Below are positions 23,530 to 32,622 of a stretch of 34,139 nt of DNA, piece by piece. The notes beneath the pieces were generated by a model, which worked only from the letters and a program-made list of their open reading frames with translations, ran no database searches and was not told where the DNA came from. The DNA comes from Rhodospirillaceae bacterium (GTDB lineage: Bacteria; Pseudomonadota; Alphaproteobacteria; CACIAM-22H2): contig JAIXXA010000098.1 of NCBI GenBank assembly GCA_027490975.1, forward strand, positions 1 through 34,139, given 5' to 3'. How positions within the stretch are numbered: the first letter of the stretch is position 1; each line of letters begins with the position of its first letter. The position numbers and the translations under genes were made by a program.

Positions 23530-23551
23530 CGAATTGATATCGCCCTGTCAA
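23523..23551 (-). promoter_or_regulatory. ars operon promoter
   Basis: On the minus strand, consensus TTGACA (bases 23551-23546) is followed after exactly 17 bp by TATTTC (23528-23523). Transcription would start about 7 bases further, practically at the arsR ATG (23515), so the message would be leaderless or nearly so. The -35 hexamer overlaps the stop codon of the upstream efflux gene. Confidence 0.55.
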
Positions 23552-24996
23552 GGCGCGGCGAGCTGCCAGCCGCCGCCCAAGGCCTGGAACAGCGCCACGA
23601 GCGCTTGGTAGTAGCCGAGCCGCGCTTGGGCGAGCGCATCGAGGGCGGTGAAATAGCTGCGCTGGGTGTCGCGCAAGGCGACCGAGTCGATCGAGCCTGC
23701 GCGATACTGCGCTTGGGCCGCATCGAATCCCAAGCGCGAGGCGGCCGTTGCGGCGATCTGCGCGTCGAGCTGTTCGCGCGTGCGCCGCAGGCCCGACAGG
23801 GCGGTTTCGACATCGGCAAACGCCTGCACGACCGTCTTCTGGTAGCTCGCCGCCAGCTCTTCGAGGCGCGCGCGTTGCAGGCGTTCTTGGCCTTGGAGCC
23901 GGCCCCCCGCAAAGATGGGGGCGGTGAGCCCGGCCGCGATCGAGAAGATCTGCGAGGTCGGGTCGAGCAGACGCCCGAACTCCGAGGATTGGTAGCCGGC
24001 CGCGCCCGTAAGGCTGAGGCTCGGGAAACGCTGGGCGATCGCGTTTCGGAGATCGGCATTGGCGGCGATCAACTGCGCCTCGGCGGCCGCGATGTCGGGA
24101 CGGCGGCGCAGCAATTCGGACGGCACGCCCGCCGCCACCACGGGCACGCGCAGATCGGTCAGCGGCATCGGCGTGTAGTCCGGCCGCTGCGGCGTGCCGA
24201 GGAGCACGGCAAGCGCGTCGTATTGCTGCGCGAACTGGCGCTCGAGGCTCGCGATCGTCGCCCGCTGGCCTTCGACGATGCCGACTTGCGGGGCGATGTC
24301 GACGAGGCTTGCCGTGCCCGCCGCTTCGCGCGCGCGGATCGCGGCCAGAATGTCTTCGGCGTCGGCCAGCGACTGGCGCGCGTAGTCGAGCCGCTCGCCG
24401 AAACCGAGCAGCTGGAAATAGGCGTTGGCGACGTTGGCCTCGGTCGTGAGCGCCACGGTCGCGAGGTCGAAGCGGCGGGCCTGCAAGGTGGCGTTGGCGG
24501 CATCCGCTGCGGCGCGGTTCTTGCCCCAGAAATCGATCTCGTAGCTCGCTTCGAACTGCATGTTGAAGCGGTTCGACCAGATCGGCCTTGGGACCGAGCC
24601 GGTGCGCGAGGTCGATGCCGTGGGTGCCGTTTGCTGGCGCGTGGCGTTGCTCGTGAAGTCGAGGCTCGGGAACAACGGTGCGGCCGAGATCTCCTGCTGC
24701 GCCATTGCTTGGCGGATGCGCGCTTCGGCGGCCGCAAGATCGAAATTGCGGTCTTGGGCTTGGGCGACCAGACGGTCGAGATCGGCCGAGCCGAACTGCG
24801 ACCACCAGGCGGCATCGCTGCGCGGCTCGGCGGCCACTTCTTCGGCCGCAGGTGCCGAAGCGGGTGCGGCAGGCGCGCTGCCGCGGAAAAACGCCGGCAG
24901 CTCGACGATGGGGCGCAGATATTCCGAACTGGCAAGATCGCAGCCGGACAAAGACAAGGCGGCTGCGGCAAGGGCGAGAAGGCGGAAACGCTTCAT
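23548..24996 (-). CDS. Outer-membrane efflux lipoprotein (OprM/NodT family)
   Basis: A 482-residue TolC-like outer-membrane factor. A lipoprotein signal (LLALAAAALSLSGC, lipobox LSGC with Cys19) starts it, followed by two repeated halves rich in long helices (for example FDLAAAEARIRQAMAQQEIS and FADVETALSGLRRTREQLDA), as expected for a trimer of the alpha-barrel/beta-barrel type. It would provide the exit duct for the RND pump encoded just upstream. Its start overlaps the RND gene stop as ATGA. It ends the efflux operon, and the arsR promoter lies across its stop. Presence of its own outer-membrane partner makes the operon self-sufficient. Confidence 0.9.
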   Translation of the reverse strand: MKRFRLLALAAAALSLSGCDLASSEYLRPIVELPAFFRGSAPAAPASAPAAEEVAAEPRSDAAWWSQFGSADLDRLVAQAQDRNFDLAAAEARIRQAMAQQEISAAPLFPSLDFTSNATRQQTAPTASTSRTGSVPRPIWSNRFNMQFEASYEIDFWGKNRAAADAANATLQARRFDLATVALTTEANVANAYFQLLGFGERLDYARQSLADAEDILAAIRAREAAGTASLVDIAPQVGIVEGQRATIASLERQFAQQYDALAVLLGTPQRPDYTPMPLTDLRVPVVAAGVPSELLRRRPDIAAAEAQLIAANADLRNAIAQRFPSLSLTGAAGYQSSEFGRLLDPTSQIFSIAAGLTAPIFAGGRLQGQERLQRARLEELAASYQKTVVQAFADVETALSGLRRTREQLDAQIAATAASRLGFDAAQAQYRAGSIDSVALRDTQRSYFTALDALAQARLGYYQALVALFQALGGGWQLAAP

Positions 24997-27900
24997 TCGG
25001 CGGCACTCGATTCGGCAAGCGGTGGGGCGGCAGGCTTGATGCGCCCGCGCAAGGCCAGATAGATGGCGGGTGTGGTGAACAGCGTCAGTATCTGGCTCGC
25101 CGCAAGGCCGCCGATGATGGCGATGCCGAGCGGCTCGCGCAGCTCGGCCCCCACGCCGCCGCCGATCGCAAGCGGCACGGCGCCCAGCATCGCGGTCAAG
25201 GTCGTCATCAGAATCGGCCGCAGCCGGGCCTGGCAGGCGGCAAGGATCGCCTGGTCGGGCGGCAGGCCGTCGCGCCGTTCCGCCACGAGCGCGAAATCCA
25301 CCATCATGATCGCGTTTTTCATCACGATGCCCATCAGCAGAATGATGCCGATCACGCTGACGAGGCTCAAATTGGTGCCCGTCGCCATGTTGGCGAGGAG
25401 GGCGCCCATGCCAGCCGACGGGATCGTCGACAGGATCGTCACGGCCTGCGTCCAGCTTTCGTAGAGGATCCCGAGCACCAGATAGATCGCGATCAGCGCT
25501 GCGACGATGAGCAGCGGCACACCCGAATCCTGCTGGCGGCTGATGCGCGCGAAGCCGGCGGGTTCGAGCCGCATGCCGCCCGGCATGCCCATCGACGCCG
25601 CGATGTCGCGCACGCGCGCGAGCGTTTCGTTGAGGGCGGCCCCTTCGGGCAGATTGAAGCTGATCGTGGACGACGGAAACTGGCCGTCATGCGCGATGCT
25701 GATCGGCGTCTGGCCGATCTGCACGCTGGCGACGGCCGAAAGCGGAATCTGCGTGCCGCCCGGGCCTTTGACGAACAGGCCCGCCAGATCGCGCGGTCCG
25801 CGCTGCTGCTCGGGCAATGCTTCGAGCACCACGCGGTACTGGTTGCGCTCGCGATAGATGGTGGAAACGAGGCGCTGGGAATAGGCGTTGTTGAGGGCCG
25901 TTGCGATCTCGGCGGGCTGGATGCCCATGCGCGCGGCTGCGTCCCGGTCGATCGCGATGCGCGCATCGAGGCCGCCGCGCTCGAGATCGCTCGACACGTC
26001 CTGGATGTCCGGCTCCTGCTGCAGGCGGCGCACGAGCTGCGGCGCCCATTCCGCAAGGTCGGCCGCCCTCGGGGCGAGCAGCGCCACTTGGAACTGCGCG
26101 CGCCCGCCGCGCCCGCCGAACTGCAGATCCTGCTCGGCCGAAAGGAACACCTGCACGTTTTCGAGCCGCGCCAGTTGCGGGCGCAGGCGCGCGATCACCT
26201 GATCGACCGAAACGCCGCGCTCGGCGCGCGGTTTGAGCGCTATGAACATCTGGCCGGAATTGGCGGCGCTGAAAAAGCCGCCGCCCGTAACCCCGCCCAC
26301 GCTTGCCACCGCCGGGTCCGCGCGCACGATGCGCACGGCCGCATCCATGCGCTCGGTCATCGCGCGGAACGAGGTGTCGGGCGTGGCGCGCGCAAAGGCG
26401 CGCATGAGGCCCGTATCCTGCTGCGGCACGAAGCCGCCCTTGGGCGCGACGATGTAGAGCTGCACCGTTGCGGCGATGGCGAGCAGCGTCGCCAGCACGG
26501 CCGTGCGCCGCCACGCGACGACGACGCGCAGCAGGCGAATGTAGAACGCCGTCAAAGCGCCGAACGCGCGTTCGAAGGCGCGGTCGAAGCGCGACGCCGG
26601 CTTCGTTTGCGCCGACAGCCGGGCGCAGATCGACGGCGTCAAGGTCAGCGACACGATGCCCGACACGACGATGGCAAGCGTGAGTGCGAGCGCGAACTCG
26701 CGGATGAAGCGCCCTTGCAAGCCGCCCATGAAATAGAGCGGGATGAAAACCGCGACGAGGGCGAGCGTCATCGACACGACCGTGAAGCCGATCTCGCGCG
26801 AGCCTTCGAGCGCGGCGTCGAGGGCACCCAATCCGCGCTCGCGATGGCGCGCGATATTCTCGATCACGACGATCGCGTCGTCGACGACGAAGCCGACCGA
26901 GATCGTGAGCGCCATCAGCGAGAGATTGTTGAGGCTGAAGCCGAGCCACCACATGCCGGCAAACGTCGCGGCAAGCGCCAAAGGAACTGCGACGCACGCG
27001 GCAAGCGTGAGCGCCATGCGCCGCAAGAACAGGCCCACGACCGCGATCACCAACGCGATCGACACCACGAGCGTGAACTGCACGTCGCGCACAGACGCGC
27101 GGATCGTCGCGGTCTGGTCGAAGATCGGCACCGTGTCGATGCCGGCCGGCATCCAGCGCGCAAGCTCGGGCAGGATGGCTTTGACGCGGTCGACCGTCTC
27201 GATCACGTTGGCGCCGGGCTGGCGCAGAATCTGGACCAGGACCGCGCGCCGGTCGCCGAACCACGCGGCCTGGCGCTCGTTTTCCACGCCCGCGAACACG
27301 TTGGCGACGTCGCCCAAACGCACCGTGCGGCCGTTTTCGGCGCGCAGCAGGATTGCGCGATACGCGTCGGCATTCTGCAGCGTGTCGCTGACGGCGAGCG
27401 TCATGCTGGTTTCGGCCGTGTCGATGCGGCCCGTCGGCTGGTCGACATTGGCGGCCACGATGGCGCTGCGCAGATCCTCGAGCGACAGGCCCATTGCGGC
27501 GAGGCGCTGCAGATCCGCCTGCACGCGCACGGCGGGTTTCTCGGCTCCCATCACGTTGGCTTGGGCCACCCCTTCGACCTGCGCCAAACGCTGGGCAAAG
27601 ATCGTGTCGGCCGCGTCGAACACGGCCTGCGTCGTCATGGTCTCCGACGTCAGCGCGAGGATCAGCACCGGGCGCTGGTTGGGATTGGCCTTGCGGTAGG
27701 TGGGCGGCTGCGGCAGGCCTGCGGGCAGATCCGGGATCGCGGCATTGATCGCGGCCTGTACGTCTTTGGCGGCATCGGCGGGTTTGCGCGACGGATCGAA
27801 CTGCAGCACCACGGTCGAGCTGCCGAGCGCGCTCGTGCTCGTCATCTCGTTGACGCCCGAGATCGTGCCGAGATGGCGCTCGAGCGTGGCCGTGACGGTT

Positions 27901-28082
27901 GCGGCCATCGTCTCGGGATCCGTGCCCGGCTGGTTCGCGCGCACGAACACGACCGGTAGGTCGGTGTTGGGCAACGGGGACACCGGCAGATCGAAATAGG
28001 CGACGAGGCCCGCCAAGAACAGACCGAGCGAGAGCAGGCAGGTGCCGATCGGACGGCGGATGAAGGGGGTCGAGAACGCCAT
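24993..28082 (-). CDS. RND efflux permease, MdtC-like subunit
   Basis: A 1029-residue hydrophobe/amphiphile efflux RND protein: 12 membrane helices with two large periplasmic loops. Asp401-Asp402 in VGFVVDDAIVVIENIARH form the proton relay in helix 4, and a second-half counterpart appears in LLMGIVMKNAIMMVDFALV. The N-terminal FIRRPIGTCLLSLGLFLAGL and VSPLPNTDLPVV resemble MdtC more than MdtB. MdtB and MdtC form mixed trimers that export bile salts, novobiocin and similar compounds; the substrates here are unknown. Its ATG overlaps the preceding RND gene stop by one base (TGATG). Many long open frames on the opposite strand across this gene are shadows. Confidence 0.92.
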   Translation of the reverse strand: MAFSTPFIRRPIGTCLLSLGLFLAGLVAYFDLPVSPLPNTDLPVVFVRANQPGTDPETMAATVTATLERHLGTISGVNEMTSTSALGSSTVVLQFDPSRKPADAAKDVQAAINAAIPDLPAGLPQPPTYRKANPNQRPVLILALTSETMTTQAVFDAADTIFAQRLAQVEGVAQANVMGAEKPAVRVQADLQRLAAMGLSLEDLRSAIVAANVDQPTGRIDTAETSMTLAVSDTLQNADAYRAILLRAENGRTVRLGDVANVFAGVENERQAAWFGDRRAVLVQILRQPGANVIETVDRVKAILPELARWMPAGIDTVPIFDQTATIRASVRDVQFTLVVSIALVIAVVGLFLRRMALTLAACVAVPLALAATFAGMWWLGFSLNNLSLMALTISVGFVVDDAIVVIENIARHRERGLGALDAALEGSREIGFTVVSMTLALVAVFIPLYFMGGLQGRFIREFALALTLAIVVSGIVSLTLTPSICARLSAQTKPASRFDRAFERAFGALTAFYIRLLRVVVAWRRTAVLATLLAIAATVQLYIVAPKGGFVPQQDTGLMRAFARATPDTSFRAMTERMDAAVRIVRADPAVASVGGVTGGGFFSAANSGQMFIALKPRAERGVSVDQVIARLRPQLARLENVQVFLSAEQDLQFGGRGGRAQFQVALLAPRAADLAEWAPQLVRRLQQEPDIQDVSSDLERGGLDARIAIDRDAAARMGIQPAEIATALNNAYSQRLVSTIYRERNQYRVVLEALPEQQRGPRDLAGLFVKGPGGTQIPLSAVASVQIGQTPISIAHDGQFPSSTISFNLPEGAALNETLARVRDIAASMGMPGGMRLEPAGFARISRQQDSGVPLLIVAALIAIYLVLGILYESWTQAVTILSTIPSAGMGALLANMATGTNLSLVSVIGIILLMGIVMKNAIMMVDFALVAERRDGLPPDQAILAACQARLRPILMTTLTAMLGAVPLAIGGGVGAELREPLGIAIIGGLAASQILTLFTTPAIYLALRGRIKPAAPPLAESSAAE

Positions 28083-31000
28083 CACTCGGCCGCTTCTTGC
28101 ACCGGCGGCGCGCTTCGCAGGCGCCGTTTCAGGCGCTCGAACGCGAGATACACGACCGGCGTGGTGTAGAGCGTGAGCAGCTGCGACAAGACCAAGCCGC
28201 CGACGATCGACACCCCGAGCGGATTGCGCAGCTCCGAGCCCGTGCCGCTTTCGATCGCGAGCGGCAAGGCGCCGAGCAGGGCTGCCATCGTCGTCATCAT
28301 GATCGGGCGGTAGCGCATGTGGCACGCCTCGCGGATCGCCGCTTCCGGCGATTTGCCCTCGTTGCGTTCGGCATCGAGGGCGAAGTCGATCATCATGATC
28401 GCGTTCTTTTTGACGATCCCCATCAGCAGCACGATGCCGATGAGGCCCACGAGCGACAGATCCATGCTCGCCGCCCACAAGGCGAGCAGCGCGCCGATGC
28501 CGGCCGACGGCAGCGTGGACAGGATCGTCACCGGATGGATCAGGCTCTCGTAGAGCACGCCGAGGCTGATGTAGATCACGAGGATGGCTGCCAGGATAAG
28601 CCAGGGCTGCGAGGCCAGCGCGTTTTCGAACTCGGCCGCGTCGCCGAAAAAAGCACCGGTGATCGAAGGCGGCATGCCGAGGCTGCGCTCGGCCCCGACG
28701 ATCGCGGCCAAGGCTTGGTCGAGGCTTGCCCCTTGCGCCAGATCGAAGCTCACCGTCACGGACGGGAACTGCGCCTGGCGATTGATGCTGAGGGCCGTCG
28801 GCGCTTGCTCGATGCGCGCCAAAGCGGCGATCGGCACTTGCGCGCCGTTCGCCCCCGAAACGCGCAGCGTGCCGACCGTCGCGGGATCGCTCTGCAAAGC
28901 CGGCGTGAGCTCCATCACCACGCGATACTGGTTGGTCTGCGCGTAGATCGTGGAAACCTGGCGCTGGCCGAAAGCGTTGTAGAGCGTGTCGTCGATCGCC
29001 TGCAGACTCACGCCGAGGCGCGACGCGGCGTCGCGGTCGATCGTCACGCGCAGTTGGCGCGCGTTGGTCTGCTGGTCGGACGCGATGTCGCGAAGCACCG
29101 GCTCGGCGCGCAAGGCACGCACAAGCTCGGGCGCCCACAAGGCAAGCTCGGCGCCGTCGGGGCCCGAGAGCGTGTATTGGTAGAGCGTGCGGCTCGAGCG
29201 CGCGCCGATCTGGATGTCCTGCACGGCTTGGAGATGCGCCTCGGCCGGCAGAACGCCGAGACCGTCGCGCAGGCGTTCGGCGATCTGGGCGGCCGATGCT
29301 TTGCGCTCGCTGCGCGGCTTCAGCACGATCGTGAGGCGCACGCTGTTGCTGCTGCCGGCAAGAGTGCCCGCCCCCGAAAAGCCCGTCACGGTTTCGACGT
29401 CCGGATCGGCCTTGGCGATCGCGACGGCCGCCATCTGCAGCTCGGCCGTGCGCGCGAAGCTCGCATCCTGTTCGGCGTCGAGCGTGGCCACGATCACGCC
29501 GGTGTCCTGCTGCGGCAGAAAGCCTTTGGGGATCCAAACATAGAGCGCGACGGTCGCAACGAGCGTGCCCAGCGCCACCGCAAGCGTGAGTCTTTGGCGC
29601 GCCAACACCCAATCGAGCGACGCCATATAGGCGCTGCGCGTCGCCTCGAAGCCCGCTTCGAGGATGCGGGCCAAGGGGCCGTCTTTGGTTTCGCGTTTGG
29701 CTTTGAGCAGGCGCGCGCACATCATCGGCGTCAAGGTCAGCGACACGAAAGCCGACACGATCACCGCGATCGAAAGCGTGACCGCAAATTCGCGGAACAG
29801 CCGCCCGACGATGCCGGTCATGAACAGCATCGGGATGAACACGGCGACGAGCGACACGGTGAGGCCGACGATGGTAAAGCCGATCTGCGCGGCCCCCTTG
29901 TAGGCGGCGGCAAGCGGCGTTTCGCCCTCTTCGATGTGGCGCACGACGTTTTCGATCATCACGATCGCGTCGTCCACCACGAAGCCGGTCGCCAGGGTGA
30001 GCGCCATCAGCGAAAGATTGTCGAGACTGAAGCCGCACAGCGACATGACGCCGAATGTGGCGGCGAGCGAAACCGGCAAGGCCACCGCCGGGATCGCGGT
30101 CGCCCGCCAGCTGCGCAGGAACACGAACATGACCAGCACCACGAGGCCGGTTGCAAGGGCCAGCGTGAATTGCACGTCGGCCACGCTCGCGCGGATCGTC
30201 ACGGTGCGGTCGGCGACGACGAGGATGCGGATGCCGGGCGGGATCGCGCGTTCGAGCTCGGGGATCGCGCGCTTGATGCGCTCGGCCGTGTCGACGACAT
30301 TGGCCCCGGGCTGGCGCTGCACTTCGATCAGCACGGCGGGTTTGCCGTCCACGGTCGCCAGCACTTTCGAATTCTCGAGGCCTTCGACCACGTCGGCCAC
30401 GTCGCGCAAACGCAAGGGTGCGTCGTTGCGGTAGGCGACGATCACGTCGCGATATTGGCTGGGCTCCGTGATCTGGTCGTTGGCGGTGATCGTGAAGGCT
30501 TGGGCAGGGCCGTCGAAACTGCCTTTGGATTGTTTGGTGTTGGCGCGGCCCAGAACGGCGCGCACGTCTTCGAGGCCGAGGCCGTAGGCGTTCAAGCGGC
30601 GCGGGTCGATCTGGATGCGCACGGCGGGCTTCTGGTCGCCTTGCACGCTCACGCGGCCCACGCCCGAGATCTGGCTCAGCTTCTGGGCGAGCACGCTGTC
30701 GGCCGCATCGCTGATGCGCACGATGGGCAGCGTGTCGGACGTGAGCGCGAGGCTCAAGATCGGCGGGTCGGCCGGGTTCACTTTGGCGTAGACGGGCGGA
30801 TAGGGCAGATTGCGCGGCAGGAAACCGTTGGCCACGTTGATTGCGGCCTGCACGTCTTGCGCGGCGTCGTCGATCTTGCGGCCGAGCAGAAACTGCAGCG
30901 TGATCGCACTCGTCCCGTAGCTCGAACTCGACGTCATCGTCGTCAGGCCCGCGATCTGGCCGAGCTGGCGCTCGAGCGGGGCGGTCACGAGGGCGGCGAC

Positions 31001-31174
31001 CGTTTCGGGATCGGCCCCCGGCAGGCGCGTGGTCACTTGGATCGTCGGAAAATCGACTTCGGGCAGGGCCGAAACCGGCAAAGCGCGATAGCCGAGGATG
31101 CCCGCCAGCACCACCGCGAGCGTGAGCAGCGTGGTCGCGATCGGCCGAGCGATGAAGGGCGCGCTGATTTTCAT
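28082..31174 (-). CDS. RND efflux permease, MdtB-like subunit
   Basis: A 1030-residue HAE-type RND permease. The N-terminus APFIARPIATTLLTLAVVLA with GYRALPVSALPEVDFPTIQV is very close to the MdtB form. The proton relay Asp401-Asp402 sits at the same position as in the downstream subunit (TGFVVDDAIVMIENVVRH). It also contains YPPVYAKVNPADPPI and LTPMMCARLLK, both typical. ATG at 31174 is chosen from the standard RND start; the frame is open further upstream but with non-homologous Arg/Ala sequence. It follows the adaptor gene by 25 bp. Two non-identical permeases in series imply a heterotrimeric pump. Confidence 0.92.
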   Translation of the reverse strand: MKISAPFIARPIATTLLTLAVVLAGILGYRALPVSALPEVDFPTIQVTTRLPGADPETVAALVTAPLERQLGQIAGLTTMTSSSSYGTSAITLQFLLGRKIDDAAQDVQAAINVANGFLPRNLPYPPVYAKVNPADPPILSLALTSDTLPIVRISDAADSVLAQKLSQISGVGRVSVQGDQKPAVRIQIDPRRLNAYGLGLEDVRAVLGRANTKQSKGSFDGPAQAFTITANDQITEPSQYRDVIVAYRNDAPLRLRDVADVVEGLENSKVLATVDGKPAVLIEVQRQPGANVVDTAERIKRAIPELERAIPPGIRILVVADRTVTIRASVADVQFTLALATGLVVLVMFVFLRSWRATAIPAVALPVSLAATFGVMSLCGFSLDNLSLMALTLATGFVVDDAIVMIENVVRHIEEGETPLAAAYKGAAQIGFTIVGLTVSLVAVFIPMLFMTGIVGRLFREFAVTLSIAVIVSAFVSLTLTPMMCARLLKAKRETKDGPLARILEAGFEATRSAYMASLDWVLARQRLTLAVALGTLVATVALYVWIPKGFLPQQDTGVIVATLDAEQDASFARTAELQMAAVAIAKADPDVETVTGFSGAGTLAGSSNSVRLTIVLKPRSERKASAAQIAERLRDGLGVLPAEAHLQAVQDIQIGARSSRTLYQYTLSGPDGAELALWAPELVRALRAEPVLRDIASDQQTNARQLRVTIDRDAASRLGVSLQAIDDTLYNAFGQRQVSTIYAQTNQYRVVMELTPALQSDPATVGTLRVSGANGAQVPIAALARIEQAPTALSINRQAQFPSVTVSFDLAQGASLDQALAAIVGAERSLGMPPSITGAFFGDAAEFENALASQPWLILAAILVIYISLGVLYESLIHPVTILSTLPSAGIGALLALWAASMDLSLVGLIGIVLLMGIVKKNAIMMIDFALDAERNEGKSPEAAIREACHMRYRPIMMTTMAALLGALPLAIESGTGSELRNPLGVSIVGGLVLSQLLTLYTTPVVYLAFERLKRRLRSAPPVQEAAE

Positions 31175-31199
31175 CGCCGGTGCCTTGGCGGCTCGCGCG

Positions 31200-32402
31200 T
31201 CACGAGGGCGGGCGCCCGCCGGGACGGCGCGGGCCCGGTTCGCCTTCGCCCGCGATCGCGACCGGCCCGCCATTGCGCAAGCGGTCTTGGCCGCCCAGCA
31301 CCACGCGCTCGCCCGCCGCAAGGCCGGCTCCGATCGCGGTCGTGTCGCCCTCGCTCTGCAGCGGGCGGATCGGCCGCATCTCGGCCGTCATCGCGGCACC
31401 CACGACAAACGCAAACGGCCCGTCGGGCCCGTACTGCACGGCCGAAGACGGGACGAGCACGGCATTGCCGACGGTGCCGAGCCGCAAACGCACATTCACG
31501 AAGCCGCCGGGCCACAGATCCTGCGCGTCGTTCGGGAACACGGCTTTGAGCTTGACGGTGCCGGTCGCGGGATCGATCTGGTTGTCGACGAACTCCACAC
31601 GGCCGGTGTCGAGCGCCGTGCCGTCGGCGCGCAGGGCGCGCACTTCGAGGCGTTCGCCGCCGCGCAGCTTCGCGTTGATCTCGGGCAGGCGCTGCTGCGG
31701 CAGCGTGAACACGACGCTGATCGGCTGCAGCTGCGTGATCACGACGATGCCGGCCGCGTCGTTGGCGCGCACGATGTTGCCGGCATCGACCGCGCGCAAG
31801 CCGAGGCGCCCGGCGATGGGGGCGACGACGTTCGTGTAGGACAGCAGCACGCGCGCCGACGCGATCGCGGCGTCGTCGGATTTGAGCAGCGCTTCGAACT
31901 GCGCCACTTGGGCGCGCGCCGTGTCGTATTGCTGGCGGCTTGCGAAATTCTGCTGCACGAGCGAGCTGAAACGCTCGAGATCGCGTTTGGCGTTGTCGAG
32001 CTGCGCCTGGGATTGCGCGCGCTTGGCGATGGCCTGGTCGAGCTGGGCCTGGTAGCTGCGCGGATCGATCTGGGCCAAGAGATCGCCTTCTTTGACGTCC
32101 TGCCCTTCGCGGAAATTGAGGCGCATGAGCTGGCCGTCGACGCGGCTTGCCACCACGACCGAATTGTAGGCCTGCACGGTGCCGAGCCCATCGAGCGAAA
32201 TCGCCAGATCGCCGATGCGCGCCGTTGCCACGCGCACGACCGGGGCGGGCGGGCCGCGGCGGGCTGCGGTCGCAGCGCCGGCGGCCGCTTCGGCTGCGGG
32301 GGCGCGCACGAACGGAATCGGCATCTCCGTCGTCGAGGCCCACCAGCCGAGCCCGCCCGCGGCCGCGATCCCGGCGATTGCGATCCACCACCGCGTTTTC
32401 AT
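31200..32402 (-). CDS. RND periplasmic adaptor, MdtA-like
   Basis: A 400-residue membrane fusion protein. The N-terminal anchor WWIAIAGIAAAGGLGWWAS (4-22) is followed by an Ala-rich linker, a lipoyl half (GTVQAYNSVVVASRVDGQLM), a long helical hairpin (about 130-200, with many Gln/Ala), the second lipoyl half (TNVVAPIAGRLGLRAVDAGN), a beta-barrel and a membrane-proximal domain. It bridges the RND pump and the outer-membrane factor. The C-terminus is Gly/Pro/Arg-rich and probably disordered. It is the first gene of the four-gene operon, and no TetR-type or two-component regulator lies beside it; the divergent gene is a methyltransferase. Confidence 0.92.
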   Translation of the reverse strand: MKTRWWIAIAGIAAAGGLGWWASTTEMPIPFVRAPAAEAAAGAATAARRGPPAPVVRVATARIGDLAISLDGLGTVQAYNSVVVASRVDGQLMRLNFREGQDVKEGDLLAQIDPRSYQAQLDQAIAKRAQSQAQLDNAKRDLERFSSLVQQNFASRQQYDTARAQVAQFEALLKSDDAAIASARVLLSYTNVVAPIAGRLGLRAVDAGNIVRANDAAGIVVITQLQPISVVFTLPQQRLPEINAKLRGGERLEVRALRADGTALDTGRVEFVDNQIDPATGTVKLKAVFPNDAQDLWPGGFVNVRLRLGTVGNAVLVPSSAVQYGPDGPFAFVVGAAMTAEMRPIRPLQSEGDTTAIGAGLAAGERVVLGGQDRLRNGGPVAIAGEGEPGPRRPGGRPPS

Positions 32403-32485
32403 GCGCCTCGGTCTTTCGTTGTTTGCTTCTGCATGCGACAGAGAGTAGCGCAAACGCCGCGCGTTCAAAGCTGGCTTTCCGTTTC

Positions 32486-32537
32486 CGTCTGTCACAGTCG
32501 GTTACAGTTCGCAGCCGTTCTGTTGGGCTGACAGACG
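32486..32537. promoter_or_regulatory. Inverted repeat in the efflux operon/fkbM spacer
   Basis: CGTCTGTCA (32486-32494) is repeated in inverted form as TGACAGACG (32529-32537), nine perfect bases separated by 34 bp. It lies about 85-135 bp upstream of the adaptor start and before the divergent methyltransferase gene, a position suited to one regulator controlling both. A TATAGT at 32549-32554 could be a plus-strand -10 element. No regulator family is evident. Confidence 0.4.
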
Positions 32538-32622
32538 AGCTCGAATCATATAGTTTTCAGAGCCCTAGCGCCAATCCCGCTTGCCGTCCGCCTGCCGCTC
32601 GTTCGCCCCGAAAGCCGCCTTC

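Noticed and set aside
24678..27959. A 1093-codon plus-strand open frame, and a similar 1150-codon frame at 28097-31549
   Set aside because: Both are antisense to the two RND permease genes, rich in His, Arg and Asp as expected for complement reading of GC-rich genes, and show no domain.
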